A stretch of DNA of 64,000 bases from Mesorhizobium sp. B2-1-8 (GCF_006442545.2 NZ_CP083952.1:2411501-2475500); one strand, 5' to 3'. Counted from the stretch's first letter, positions 26,981 to 37,781 are shown. Program-made: numbers and translations. The notes: a model not told the origin generated them from the sequence alone.

Positions 26981-27405
26981 GTGCAGCTGAGTGCGGAATG
27001 AAGGCGTTGCCGTGCCTCCTTTTGGGGCGGGGCGCGCTAAGTCGGGTAATTGATTCGCTTTTTTCATGCGAATCATGCCAGAGCCGCTTGACCTTCGGAC
27101 AGAATGGCGGAATCAGGACGATTCGAAACGTTAACCCGCACCCGCGTCGACGGGAAACAAGCGATGTAAGGTACTGGTCACTGGACAGGCAGCCCGCCTG
27201 CCACAGATATCAGGGTTAATCTGGACTTAATGCATGCCGCCCAAGAGTGGAACCCGGTTTTGGGGCAACGGCATGCACCAAACAAAAAGAGTGGATGCAG
27301 CTCATGGGCCGGGTGAAGCGCGTTTAGAAAAACGGGCGTATCCGATTTGACTGGTCCGAAAGCTGACGCGGCCCGATGGCCGGCCGCTAGGAGAAGATAA
27401 AGACT
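26981..27405. other. dnaG-rpoD intergenic region with two inverted repeats
   Basis: This 425-bp region has no convincing gene. It holds a perfect inverted repeat GATTCGC / GCGAATC (27052-27074, 9-base loop) and an inverted copy of the interspersed hairpin repeat (27229-27279). The rpoD leader (CTAGGAGAAG before the ATG) ends it. It probably carries the rpoD promoters. Confidence 0.5.
27229..27279. repeat. Single-hairpin copy of the interspersed repeat (R4, inverted)
   Basis: Arms TGCATGCCG (27231-27239) and CGGCATGCA (27269-27277), with the internal CGGTTTTGGGG corresponding on the other strand to the CCCaAAACCG core of the repeat at 58944. The flanking TTAATGCATG matches the ends of R1 and R2. 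It lies about 130-180 bp before the rpoD start. Confidence 0.7.
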
Positions 27406-29430
<2,025 letters not shown>

Positions 29431-29459
29431 GTTCATTTCTATCTATCACGAAGAGTTAA

Positions 29460-29486
29460 GGGCGCCGGTTGGCGCCCTTTTTGTTT
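29460..29486 (+). terminator. Strong rho-independent terminator of rpoD
   Basis: Perfect stem GGGCGCC / GGCGCCC, loop GGTT, followed by TTTTTGTTT. It lies 30 bp after the rpoD stop and 7 bp before the convergent dioxygenase stop. Confidence 0.95.
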
Positions 29487-29492
29487 CAGGCG

Positions 29493-30551
29493 TCAGGGCA
29501 ACGGCACGTTCAGCCGTGCGCCCTTGACGATGATTCCGCCCCGGTCGCCGATCTCGATCGAGCCATAACGCTGCCTGAAACTCTCGGGCAGCGGACGGTC
29601 GCCGGGGACCGACAGCCACAGGCGCAGCATATGGCGCCGCTTGTCGGGGTCCGGCCAATCGCGAAAGCCCATGCGATCGTGAAGCAGCGAATGATTGTAG
29701 ACGAACTGCATGTCGCCCGGTCGAAGCCGCATCGACAGGTTTAGCTTCGGGTCATTGGCGAGGCTGTCGAAGAGATCCAGCGCTTCGACATGGGCGGCGG
29801 TGAGCCGCATGGCATCGGGAAAGCGTTGCGCGCTGTCGATGTACTGGCGCTGATAGATGCCGGTCAGCAGTCCGGCATGCCAGTTGAGTACGGGGATTTC
29901 GAAATAGGGCTTTTCGCCTTCCGGGATCTCGCCGCGCCGGTCGGTGGCAATCGGATCAAACAGCAGGGGAACCAGATCGGGCCGTCTTTTGCGCATCTCG
30001 TTGTAGATCGTCACCGTGCTGACCAGCAGGGACTCGCCGCCTTGCATGGCATCGCGCAGGCAGAGCAGACCGACGACGTCGGCGGAGTCGGTGTGAAATG
30101 TCTGGCGTTCCGACGTCTGGTAGATGCGCGTCGTGACGTCCCTGGCGTCGGCGCCGATGTCGCGGACATGGCCGAGGATATGGCCCTGGGCATTCTGGGA
30201 CCGAGCGCTTCCCAGATGGGCGCCAACTCCGCAGAAGATCGTTGCCGCCATCTCGGCGGAATAGCTTTCGACCGGGAGACCGCGCAGCACCTCGAATCCA
30301 ATGCCTGCAATCAGTTTTTCGCGAAGGGCCGCAAGACGGCCGGCCAGACGAGGCAAAGGGAAATCCGCCTTGGTAAGGCCGCTGAGATCGTGCGAGCTGG
30401 CAAGAAAGCCGGTCGCGGCAACTTCCAGTTCCACGACATCCTGCGGGCCCAGTTCGACCAGCCACTTTTCAGGATGCTTCGCCATGTACTCGCCGGTCCA
30501 GGCGGCGGAAGTTTCGATCTGTTCCGGCGGCAGGTCTATCGTCTCGCGCAT
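29493..30551 (-). CDS. TauD/TfdA-family dioxygenase
   Basis: A 352-residue Fe(II)/2-oxoglutarate-dependent dioxygenase. The facial triad is likely His153-x-Asp155 (QTFHTDSADVV) and His291 (FVYNHSLLHDRMGF), with Arg310 in RHMLRLWLS binding 2-oxoglutarate. The family oxidises taurine, chlorinated phenoxyacetates, and many other small acids; the substrate here is unknown. It is a stand-alone gene convergent with rpoD. Confidence 0.87.
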   Translation of the reverse strand: MRETIDLPPEQIETSAAWTGEYMAKHPEKWLVELGPQDVVELEVAATGFLASSHDLSGLTKADFPLPRLAGRLAALREKLIAGIGFEVLRGLPVESYSAEMAATIFCGVGAHLGSARSQNAQGHILGHVRDIGADARDVTTRIYQTSERQTFHTDSADVVGLLCLRDAMQGGESLLVSTVTIYNEMRKRRPDLVPLLFDPIATDRRGEIPEGEKPYFEIPVLNWHAGLLTGIYQRQYIDSAQRFPDAMRLTAAHVEALDLFDSLANDPKLNLSMRLRPGDMQFVYNHSLLHDRMGFRDWPDPDKRRHMLRLWLSVPGDRPLPESFRQRYGSIEIGDRGGIIVKGARLNVPLP

Positions 30552-30829
30552 GAAGCTCTCCTGCGGCTGGGTCGGTCACGGACGTTTTGCCGGGCTCACG
30601 CCACGACGGAGATTGCCGCAATCAAGCGGGTTTTTAAACCGGCTTCAACTGGCCGCGCTCACTCTGCAATGGGTGCCGGCGCGGTAGTGCTTGCGGGACG
30701 TGGGCAGCGGGAGGATAATCGGACGTCGGATGCATTTTTTCGGGCGACAACCCCGGAAGCCCGCCCCGGTCGAGGCCGTGTCGATACGGCCTGAGTGCCG
30801 TGCTCCGTGGCCCCGGAGGGAGGTGTGCC

Positions 30830-31123
30830 ATGACAAGCTACATCGTGCTGATGAACTGGACGGAGCAGGGCGCCAGAAACGTGCGCGATTCACCGAAGCG
30901 GCTCGATGCAGCCAGGAAGCAGCTGGGCGAAATGGGCGGATCGTTCAAGGCGTTCTACCTGACCATGGGCGAGTACGACATGGTGGCGGTGGTCGAGGCG
31001 CCCGACGACGCGGTCCTGGCGCGTTTCTCGCTGATGCTGGCGGCGGCCGGCAACATCAGGACGCGGACGATGAAGGCCTTCCCCGAATTCGCCTATCGCG
31101 AGATCATCACCTCACTTGGATGA
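30830..31123 (+). CDS. GYD-domain protein
   Basis: A 97-residue protein of the GYD family: TSYIVLMNWTEQGARNVRDS, then GEYDMVAVVEAPDDAVLARF. Members form a small ferredoxin-like fold and have no firmly known function. The start at 30830 has GGAGGGAGG 7 bases upstream. Confidence 0.87.
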   Translation: MTSYIVLMNWTEQGARNVRDSPKRLDAARKQLGEMGGSFKAFYLTMGEYDMVAVVEAPDDAVLARFSLMLAAAGNIRTRTMKAFPEFAYREIITSLG

Positions 31124-31256
31124 TGATGTTTTCGCGGACAGCCGGGTCAGGTGTCGTCTCAACGGCATTCGACCCGGCGCGCGTTCCGACAAATCTGACA
31201 GTTGCCTCAGGACAGGACGCCTCGCCGTGGTAGACATGCGGCCGAGGAGAGATCGC

Positions 31257-31526
31257 ATGAAGAAAGTCTCGATATTGGCTGCCAGCCTCGCTTTGTTGTC
31301 CTTGATGCCGATCGACGCCGGCGCCGCCGCGCAAAAACCGGTCGGCATGGCAAATCCCGCATCGCTCCATTGCGGTGCGGTCGGCGGCCGCTTCGTGGTC
31401 AGGAAGGACAAGGCCGGCAACGAATACGGCTTTTGCCGCCTGCCCAACGGTCGCCTGTGCGAGGAGTGGGCGCTGTTTCGCGACAACAAGTGCGTCGGGC
31501 CGAAGGCGGCGATGCGCGGCAAGTGA
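31257..31526 (+). CDS. DUF333 exported protein
   Basis: An 89-residue protein with a signal peptide (KKVSILAASLALLSLMPIDA, cleavage near GAAAQ). The mature part matches DUF333: NPASLHCGAVGGRFVVRKDK, then YGFCRLPNGRLCEEWALFRD. It has four Cys likely forming disulfides. Some relatives are loosely labelled putative hemolysins, which is not evidence of that activity. GAGGAGAG lies 5-6 bases before the ATG. The stop overlaps the GTG start of the next gene (GTGA). Confidence 0.85.
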   Translation: MKKVSILAASLALLSLMPIDAGAAAQKPVGMANPASLHCGAVGGRFVVRKDKAGNEYGFCRLPNGRLCEEWALFRDNKCVGPKAAMRGK

Positions 31527-31915
31527 CTGGTAGCGGAACCACGCCTTTGCTGACCGTCTGGTACAACACGCGCTGCCCGGTCTGCGATGCCGGTATCGGC
31601 AGACAGAAGCGGCGGCTGGTCGAGGCCGTGAAGGCCGGACGGGTCGAATTTCGCGACATCAACCTGGAGCCGCATGCGCTGTCGTCGCATGGCGTCTCGC
31701 TGGAGGACATCCGCCGCCGGCTGCATGCCATCGATGCCGAGGGTAGGGTGCTGGTCGGCGCCGACGTGGCGATCGCGGTCTGGCTGTTGACGCCGGGCGA
31801 GGGCTGGCTGGCGAGCCTGTTCGGCAATCGGCTCATGCTGCCGCTGACCCGCCATGCCTATGATCGCTTCGCCGATCTGCTCTACGGCTGGAATCGGCGC
31901 AAGGGCCGCTGGTAG
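31523..31915 (+). CDS. DCC-family thiol oxidoreductase (DUF393), GTG start
   Basis: A 130-residue DUF393 protein. It has a thioredoxin-like Cys18-Pro-Val-Cys21 motif (VWYNTRCPVCDAG; the family normally has YDGxCPxC), followed by the RVEFRDIN strand and the late GADVAIAVWLL segment. It may exchange thiols with a partner. The GTG at 31523 overlaps the stop of the DUF333 gene by 4 bases, so translation of the two is coupled. Confidence 0.82.
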   Translation: MTGSGTTPLLTVWYNTRCPVCDAGIGRQKRRLVEAVKAGRVEFRDINLEPHALSSHGVSLEDIRRRLHAIDAEGRVLVGADVAIAVWLLTPGEGWLASLFGNRLMLPLTRHAYDRFADLLYGWNRRKGRW

Positions 31916-32115
31916 CGGTCTCGCCGGCCGGACATTCGTTTGCCCGGAACTCTCAGCGTTCAAAAAAAAGTCATCGCGGCGTATCCATCTAGCGGACCTT
32001 GCGCCGGACCCTAGTTCTGCATGCAAGGGCCTCGTGGCCCCCGTCCATGGCTTTGCCGGCCGTCCGGCAAGAAGGATGCATAAAAAAAGAAAATCGGAAC
32101 TTAGGGAGATCGACC

Positions 32116-33207
32116 ATGATCGCTGATCATGAATACACCAATCGTGGGCAGGGCTTCGCGGCCACGCGACGCACCCTGCTGCAAATCGCGCTGGGCGCGG
32201 GTGGCGCGGCCTCGCTGGCGGCGCTGGCCGCCTTGCCGGCCTCCGCGGCGGCAGACGCCACGCAGGGCGACTTTCCCCAACACAAACCGTGGAAGTTCGT
32301 CTTCGTCAACCATGTCACCACGAACCCGTTCTTCGTGCCCACCCAATACGGGATCGCGGATGCCTGCGCGCTGCTCGGCTGCTCCTATCAGTGGACGGGC
32401 TCACAGCAATCCATCGCCTCCGAGATGGTCAACGCCATGAACACGGCCATCGCCGCGGGGGTCGACGGCATTGCCGTCTGCCTCGTCGACGAGCACGCTT
32501 TCAACGAGCCGGTGAGCAAGGCGCTCGCGGCCGGGATTCCTGTCTTCGCATACAACGCCGATGCCAAGGGCAATGCCCGGCTCGCCTATGTCGGCCAGGA
32601 TCTGTACCTTGCCGGCAAGGCGCTTGGAGAGCGTATCGTAAGCCTGGTCGACGAGGGCGAGGTGGTGGGTTTCATCGCCACGCCCGGCCAGCTCAACATC
32701 CAGCCGCGTCTCGATGGCGCCGCCGACGCGATCAAGGCTTCAGGCAAGAAGATCACTTTCACCCAGATCGCCACCGGACCGACGGTCAACGAGGAAGTGT
32801 CGCGCGTCGATGCCTATTATGTCGGCCACAAGGACGTGAAGGGTATATTCGCCGTCGATGCCGGCAGCACCATGGCGGTCGGTAAGACCATGGAGAAATA
32901 CGGCCTGCACGCCAATGGCGTCAGGGCCGGTGGCTTCGATCTCCTGCCCGCGACGCTGGACGCCATCGCCAAGGACCATCTCGACTTCACCATCGACCAG
33001 CAGCCCTATCTGCAGGGCTTCTACGCGGTGATGGAGATGTTCCTGTTCCAGATGTCGGGCGGGCTTACAGGCCCCGCCGACATAAACACAGGCCTCAAAT
33101 TCGTCACCAAGGACAGCGTCCAGCCCTATCTGAAGACGCAAAGCCGCTACGAGGGCAATGCGAGCAAGCAGATGCTGATCGAGCGCTCGGGCGCCATCGG
33201 CGGTTGA
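32116..33207 (+). CDS. Sugar ABC transporter substrate-binding protein (FrcB-like)
   Basis: A 363-residue type-1 periplasmic binding protein (RbsB/FrcB group). The N-terminus has twin Arg18-Arg19 (TRRTLLQIALGAGGAASLAA) and an Ala-rich core ending PASAAAD, which suggests Tat export. The mature part shows WKFVFVNHVTTNPFFVPTQY, then GVDGIAVCLVDEHAF. It captures a sugar, perhaps a hexose or polyol. AGGGAG lies 7 bases before the ATG at 32116. First gene of a three-gene operon. Confidence 0.9.
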   Translation: MIADHEYTNRGQGFAATRRTLLQIALGAGGAASLAALAALPASAAADATQGDFPQHKPWKFVFVNHVTTNPFFVPTQYGIADACALLGCSYQWTGSQQSIASEMVNAMNTAIAAGVDGIAVCLVDEHAFNEPVSKALAAGIPVFAYNADAKGNARLAYVGQDLYLAGKALGERIVSLVDEGEVVGFIATPGQLNIQPRLDGAADAIKASGKKITFTQIATGPTVNEEVSRVDAYYVGHKDVKGIFAVDAGSTMAVGKTMEKYGLHANGVRAGGFDLLPATLDAIAKDHLDFTIDQQPYLQGFYAVMEMFLFQMSGGLTGPADINTGLKFVTKDSVQPYLKTQSRYEGNASKQMLIERSGAIGG

Positions 33208-33217
33208 GGGCGAGCCC

Positions 33218-34267
33218 ATGGCCGACGATGCCCGGCATTCTCCGGCCGGCGAAGGCCGGCTCCCCGACGACGCCGTGAAGGGAGCCGACGCCGCACCGCC
33301 CCGCGGCGCCTGGAACCTGGCCGCGACGGCTGTCTTTCGGTACCGCGAAGCCAGCATCGTCATCGCCGGTCTGCTGCTGGTGATCTATTTTCAGTATTCC
33401 AGCGCGGCCTTTCTGTCGCCGGCCAACCTCGAAAACCTCGTCCAGTTCACCGCCACCACCGCCATCATCGCCGCTGGCGAGGTGATGGTGCTGGTGTGCG
33501 GGGAACTGGACCTGTCTGTGGGCATGGTCTATGCGCTGGCACCCTTCGTCATGTACTTCGCCATGGCTGGCGGCGCACCACCATGGCTCGCGGTGGTCGC
33601 GGGGCTCGCGGCGGCGGCATTGGTGGGCGCGATCAACGGTTTCCTCACCACGCTGTTGCGCCTGCCTTCCTTTGTCACAACCCTCGGCATGCTGTTCTTG
33701 ATCAACGGTTTCACCTTGACCATTTCCGGCGGCTTTCCGGTGCAGCCGCTGGCGGGCGAGCTCTTCACCCGGATTTTCGGCGGCAACCCCTGGGCGGAAT
33801 TGGCCTGGGCGCTGGCGATCGCGATCGGCCTGCAATTCGTGCTGATGAAGACGCGCTGGGGCCTGCACACCGTCGCCACCGGCGGCAACCCGACTGGCGC
33901 CGCCGAGGTCGGCATCAAGGTCCGGCGCATCAAGACCGGCAATTTCATCCTGTGCAGCATGCTCGGCGGCTTTGCCGGGATGCTCGATGCGTTCCGTATA
34001 GGCTCGATCGACCCGCTGGCCGGCGGCAGCGAGATCATGTTCGCGGCGATCGCTTCGGCCGTCATCGGCGGCACATTGCTGACCGGTGGACTCGGCACCA
34101 CGGTCGGCGCCTTCCTCGGCGCGCTCGTGCTGGCCATTCTGAAGGACGGCTTCACCTTGCTGGGCGTCAGCGCCTTCACCTTCGACATGATCCTGGGCGC
34201 GGCTATCCTGGCGACAATGACGGTGAATATCCATCTCAGCCGGCTGCGCGACCAGGGAGGCGGATAA
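33218..34267 (+). CDS. Sugar ABC transporter permease (FrcC/RbsC-like)
   Basis: A 349-residue inner-membrane permease of the RbsC/BPD_transp_2 type, with about 8-10 helices after a hydrophilic N-terminus of about 40 residues. Family motifs include VLVCGELDLSVGMVYALAPF (GxxDLSVG) and the conserved GLHTVATGGNPTGAAEVGIK loop. It starts 10 bp after the binding-protein stop and its stop overlaps the ATPase start (TAATG). Confidence 0.92.
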   Translation: MADDARHSPAGEGRLPDDAVKGADAAPPRGAWNLAATAVFRYREASIVIAGLLLVIYFQYSSAAFLSPANLENLVQFTATTAIIAAGEVMVLVCGELDLSVGMVYALAPFVMYFAMAGGAPPWLAVVAGLAAAALVGAINGFLTTLLRLPSFVTTLGMLFLINGFTLTISGGFPVQPLAGELFTRIFGGNPWAELAWALAIAIGLQFVLMKTRWGLHTVATGGNPTGAAEVGIKVRRIKTGNFILCSMLGGFAGMLDAFRIGSIDPLAGGSEIMFAAIASAVIGGTLLTGGLGTTVGAFLGALVLAILKDGFTLLGVSAFTFDMILGAAILATMTVNIHLSRLRDQGGG

Positions 34268-35052
34268 TGGAACAAGAGGCGGTTTCGGGCGAATTGATGC
34301 GGGCCGAGCACATCGCAAAGCGTTTCGGCCAGGTCACGGCGCTGCGCGACGTCAATCTGCGGCTGAAACGCGGCGAGGTGCTGGGATTGCTCGGCGACAA
34401 CGGCGCCGGCAAGTCCACGCTGATGAAGATCCTTACCGGTTTCCTCAAGCCCACGAGTGGACAGCTCTATCTCGACGGCGTGCCCGTAACGCTGAGTTCG
34501 GTCGCGCATGCACGCAGCCTCGGCGTAGAGGCGGTGTACCAGGACCTGGCCCTGATCAATGAGCTGAATGTCTACCGCAACATGTTCCTGCAGCGCGAGG
34601 CCGTGTTCGGCGGCCCGCTTGGAATCCTCGACGACAAGGCCATGCGCCGCGCGGCGCTGGCGCAACTGGAGCGCATGGGTGTCAACATCCCTTCGGTGGA
34701 TGCCGAGGTGTCCCGGCTGTCGGGCGGCCAACGCCAGGCGATCGCCGTCGCCCGCTCGGTCTACCAGAAAGCCAGGATCCTGCTGCTCGACGAGCCGACA
34801 GCGGCGATGGGCGCAAAGGAATCGGCACTGATCCTCGATCTGATCCAGCAGCTGAAGGAGGGGGGCGATGTGGGCATCATGATCATAGCGCACAACTACG
34901 CCCAGATCTTCGACGTCTGCGACAGGATCAACCTCATCGAGGGTGGGATCATCCTCTTCGACAAGCCCACCTCCGAGACCTCCGTCCAGGAACTGACGGA
35001 TCTCGTGGTCCGCGAATACCGCAACGCGCGCAAGGGCGTGAGGGGTCGATAG
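34267..35052 (+). CDS. Sugar ABC transporter ATP-binding protein (FrcA-like)
   Basis: A 261-residue ATPase with a single nucleotide-binding domain, as in FrcA, not the double domain of RbsA. Walker A is GDNGAGKST (residues 43-51), the signature LSGGQRQ, and Walker B ILLLDEPTAAMG. It powers sugar import together with the two genes upstream. The gene order binding protein, permease, ATPase matches rhizobial frcBCA; no linked kinase gene was seen. Confidence 0.93.
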   Translation: MEQEAVSGELMRAEHIAKRFGQVTALRDVNLRLKRGEVLGLLGDNGAGKSTLMKILTGFLKPTSGQLYLDGVPVTLSSVAHARSLGVEAVYQDLALINELNVYRNMFLQREAVFGGPLGILDDKAMRRAALAQLERMGVNIPSVDAEVSRLSGGQRQAIAVARSVYQKARILLLDEPTAAMGAKESALILDLIQQLKEGGDVGIMIIAHNYAQIFDVCDRINLIEGGIILFDKPTSETSVQELTDLVVREYRNARKGVRGR

Positions 35053-35076
35053 CTTCCTCCACTGGCGTCACTCTCA

Positions 35077-35142
35077 GATACATCGTAAGATATATCTTGA
35101 CTCGATCGACCGGCGAGCCTAATTAAGATATATCGTAAGATA
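35077..35142 (+). promoter_or_regulatory. Two PadR-type operator sites
   Basis: ATCGTAAGATA occurs twice in direct orientation (35082-35092 and 35132-35142), 50 bp apart. The first overlaps the perfect palindrome AAGATATATCTT (35087-35098). The second is preceded by AAGATAT (35125-35131). Together they form an AT-rich control region directly before the PadR gene, and probably bind its product. Confidence 0.65.
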
Positions 35143-35160
35143 GAACTTTAGGAGCGATCA

Positions 35161-35847
35161 ATGCACAATCATTCAGACCACCATCATTTCGGTGAGCGCA
35201 TGTTCATGCACATGGCCGGCAAGTTCGGCGGCAAATTTGGTGGCAGAGGAGGCGGCGGCTTCGGTCCGTTCGGGGGGAGGGGCGGCGGGCGCGGCCCAGG
35301 CGACATGTTCCGCGCCGGACGGATGCTCGCCGATGGTGACCTCAAGCTGATCACGCTGTCGCTGCTGGCGGAGGCGCCGCGCCACGGCTACGACATCATC
35401 AAGGCGCTGGAAGAGCGTACCAGTGGCATCTACAGCCCGAGCCCGGGCGTCGTCTACCCGACGCTGACCTTCCTGGAAGAGGCCGGCTACGCCGTCTCGT
35501 CGAGCGAAGGCAACAAGAAGGTGTTCTCGATCACCGAGGCCGGGCAGGCGCATCTGGCCGAGAACCGCGAGATGATCGACGGCGTGCTCGAGCATCTCGA
35601 ACGCTTCGGCCGCAAGATGGCCAAGGCGCGCGAATGGTTCGGCTGGAACGACGATGGCGAGGATCGTCGCGGCGGCCGGGGTGGCCGTGGCGAGCGCTCG
35701 GAAACGCGCGACGAATTCCGTGCCATCCGCCACCGGCTGCGCGCCGCACTCGGTGACATCGTCGATGCCCCGGCCGAAAAGCAGGCCGAGGCGATGAGCA
35801 TCCTCGAAGCCGCGGCAGACGCGCTGGAAGCGCTGACGCACCGCTGA
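35161..35847 (+). CDS. PadR-family transcriptional regulator
   Basis: A 228-residue PadR regulator. The N-terminus is unusual: His-rich (HNHSDHHHFGERM) then Gly-rich (about residues 20-48). The winged helix is about 60-125 (LKLITLSLLAEAPRHGYDII, then SPGVVYPTLTFLEEAGYAV). The C-terminal region is helical (DUF1844-like arrangement uncertain). The His/Gly-rich head could bind metal. It has its own operators upstream; no other target is adjacent. A terminator follows at 35882. Confidence 0.88.
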   Translation: MHNHSDHHHFGERMFMHMAGKFGGKFGGRGGGGFGPFGGRGGGRGPGDMFRAGRMLADGDLKLITLSLLAEAPRHGYDIIKALEERTSGIYSPSPGVVYPTLTFLEEAGYAVSSSEGNKKVFSITEAGQAHLAENREMIDGVLEHLERFGRKMAKAREWFGWNDDGEDRRGGRGGRGERSETRDEFRAIRHRLRAALGDIVDAPAEKQAEAMSILEAAADALEALTHR

Positions 35848-35881
35848 TCTCGTGATGCCCGCGACTCTTGAAAGCTCAACA

Positions 35882-35906
35882 GCCCGGGGAGACCCGGGCT
35901 TTTCTC
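35882..35906 (+). terminator. Rho-independent terminator after PadR gene
   Basis: Perfect stem GCCCGGG / CCCGGGC, loop GAGA, followed by TTTTCTC. Confidence 0.9.
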
Positions 35907-35924
35907 GTCAGGCCATTGTCGGCA

Positions 35925-36185
35925 TCATTCCTTGCCGACATATTCGCTGATCAGCTTTTCATTGCGCGCTTTCTCGATCTTGGCGGTGGTCTCGGCGGAG
36001 ATGCGCTCGTCGGTGCGGTACTTGACCAGGTTCACCAGGCTGCCGGTCAGCAGCAGGATGCCCATGGCCCAGTAGCCCTTGGTCGACAAGTCGACCGGCG
36101 CCAGCCAAAGCGACAGGCCGAGCATGAAGTAGGCGGCGCCCACCGAGACGGTGTTGAACATGATGTAGGTCTGATTGCTGTTCAT
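35925..36185 (-). CDS. YiaA/YiaB-family inner-membrane protein
   Basis: An 86-residue membrane protein with two helices: YIMFNTVSVGAAYFMLGLSL and YWAMGILLLTGSLVNLVKYR, typical of the YiaAB domain. The C-terminus is charged. The function is unknown. It follows the PspA-family gene by 55 bp on the same strand and is probably cotranscribed, which suggests an envelope-stress role. Confidence 0.87.
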   Translation of the reverse strand: MNSNQTYIMFNTVSVGAAYFMLGLSLWLAPVDLSTKGYWAMGILLLTGSLVNLVKYRTDERISAETTAKIEKARNEKLISEYVGKE

Positions 36186-36240
36186 TGTCGTATTCCTTTG
36201 GTTGGATCGAAGTTGGGTTTGATGTGCAGGTCCAAAATAT

Positions 36241-36918
36241 TCAGTTGATGGTTTTCAGGCGCTCGAGCACGTCCTTGGCGCGCACCTTCACAGCCGGGCC
36301 GTGTCCGGCGTCGGCAAGGCGGTCGCGGATCGCCTCGTGACGCAACTCGCCGTCGATCTCATCGAGAATGCCGGCCTCCTCGAACGGATCGCTGCCGGCC
36401 TTGATGCGGGCCAAAAGCTCTTCGGCGTCGTTGAGGCTTGCCGAATGGCCGATCGACCTGACGAGGCGTGACTGCGCCTTGCGCTCGGCATCGATGGCCC
36501 GGGCCGAGATCATGCCCTGGTTGAGGTCGATGATGCGGCGGTGCGCCCGCTCCACCGAAACGCGCATCCGCAAGGTCTTTTCGCCAAGGCTCTGCACCGT
36601 GGCGCGGCGGACCTCGCGTTCATTCTCCAGTTCGGCGATGGCCGCGGCACCGCTCTCGGCCAGTCCGCTGTTGCCGGCGGCCAGTGCGCTGATGGTGCGT
36701 GCCTCCAGGTCGGCGTGGCGGCGATCGAGATGCTCGAGGCCGGCCTGCTCGGCACGCTGGCGCACGATCAATGAGGCGAGTGTCTGCTTGGCGGCGGCAA
36801 GTCCCGCCTCGGCATCGCGGATGCGCTGCGCCAGAAGGTCGATGGCGAAGCGATCCTTCAGGCCGTCCTCGGCCCGTGCGCCGGCGCCGTCGAGCAATGT
36901 TCTGATCAGGCTAAGCAT
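36241..36918 (-). CDS. PspA/IM30-family protein
   Basis: A 225-residue, almost wholly helical protein of the PspA/IM30 (Vipp1) family. It has an N-terminal helix that likely meets the membrane (MLSLIRTLLDGAGARAEDGL) and then long coiled-coil segments. It probably supports the inner membrane under stress. The start at 36918 has GGGAGAAG 4-6 bases upstream. It faces the TetR gene at 37096 over a region with three palindromes, so TetR control is likely. No pspF or pspBC genes are linked. Confidence 0.85.
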   Translation of the reverse strand: MLSLIRTLLDGAGARAEDGLKDRFAIDLLAQRIRDAEAGLAAAKQTLASLIVRQRAEQAGLEHLDRRHADLEARTISALAAGNSGLAESGAAAIAELENEREVRRATVQSLGEKTLRMRVSVERAHRRIIDLNQGMISARAIDAERKAQSRLVRSIGHSASLNDAEELLARIKAGSDPFEEAGILDEIDGELRHEAIRDRLADAGHGPAVKVRAKDVLERLKTIN

Positions 36919-36942
36919 GGTTCTTCTCCCTTCGAAGTGTTC

Positions 36943-37012
36943 GTGAACAATGTTCACAAACTCAACATAGCAGGAAATGAACTGCGTTCAAGACGATTTT
37001 GAACACTGTTCA
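36943..37012. promoter_or_regulatory. Three TGAAC-type palindromes between pspA-like and TetR genes
   Basis: Site 1, 36943-36957: GTGAACA-a-TGTTCAC, perfect. Site 2, 36978-36990: TGAAC-tgc-GTTCA. Site 3, 37000-37012: TGAACA-c-TGTTCA, perfect. All share TGAAC/GTTCA arms. They are the likely operators of the divergent TetR protein. Confidence 0.75.
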
Positions 37013-37095
37013 CGATATCCGGGATATGGTAAACGAAGGGAAATCGGGGTTCGAAAAAGCGTGCCATCAAAAGCACGCGCATCCAAAGGACTTAT

Positions 37096-37737
37096 ATGGC
37101 GCTGGACAAGGAAGAGACGGGCGAGCGGGTGCTGGCCATTGCCGAGACGCTGCTCGACGAAGGCGGCATGGACAATCTGAAGGCGAGGACCATCGCCGAA
37201 CAGGCGGGCATCTCGGTCGGCTCGGTCTACAATCTGTTTTCCGATCTCGACGGCGTGCACCGCGCCGTCAACATGCGGCTGCTCGACCGGCTGGGGGTCG
37301 CGGGCGCGGCGGCGATGGCCGATCTTGGCAGGCGCGGCATTACCGACGTGCGCCAACGGCTGATGGCGCTGGCCGGCGCCTATGTTCGCTTCGTCGAGGC
37401 GCATCCCGGCAGCTGGCCGGCGCTGCTGGCCTTCAACCGGAGGCGTCCGGTGCTGACCGAGCCCGATGTCTATGAGGCAAGGCTCGACCAGTTGTTCGAG
37501 ATCATCGCCAGCGTCCTTGCCGATGGCGGCTTCGATCTCGACGAGGACACGCGCCGGATCGCCGCGCGAACCCTCTGGTCAAGCGTGCATGGCATCGTCA
37601 CCAGCGGGTATGCGGGGAGGTCCGAGCGCCGGCAGGCCGACGAGATCGACCGGCAGATCGAGCTCCTGGTCGCCGTCTTCATCAGGGGGCTGGAACGCGG
37701 CGGCACATTCGCGCATGCTGGGAAGACAACGTCGTGA
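37096..37737 (+). CDS. TetR-family regulator (of the PspA-like operon)
   Basis: A 213-residue TetR-type repressor. The helix-turn-helix is about residues 25-55 (NLKARTIAEQAGISVGSVYN, then LFSDLDGVHRAV). The C-terminal ligand domain is unrecognised. Divergent from the PspA/YiaA operon with three shared palindromes in between. The ligand is unknown; a membrane-active compound would suit the target. Confidence 0.88.
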   Translation: MALDKEETGERVLAIAETLLDEGGMDNLKARTIAEQAGISVGSVYNLFSDLDGVHRAVNMRLLDRLGVAGAAAMADLGRRGITDVRQRLMALAGAYVRFVEAHPGSWPALLAFNRRRPVLTEPDVYEARLDQLFEIIASVLADGGFDLDEDTRRIAARTLWSSVHGIVTSGYAGRSERRQADEIDRQIELLVAVFIRGLERGGTFAHAGKTTS

Positions 37738-37781
37738 ATCGCATACCGACGGCGATCGCAGGCGACAAGGAGATCTGAGCG

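Noticed and set aside
26998..27219. 73-codon forward frame between dnaG and rpoD
   Set aside because: No ribosome site or recognisable sequence; it covers inverted repeats and probable promoter DNA.
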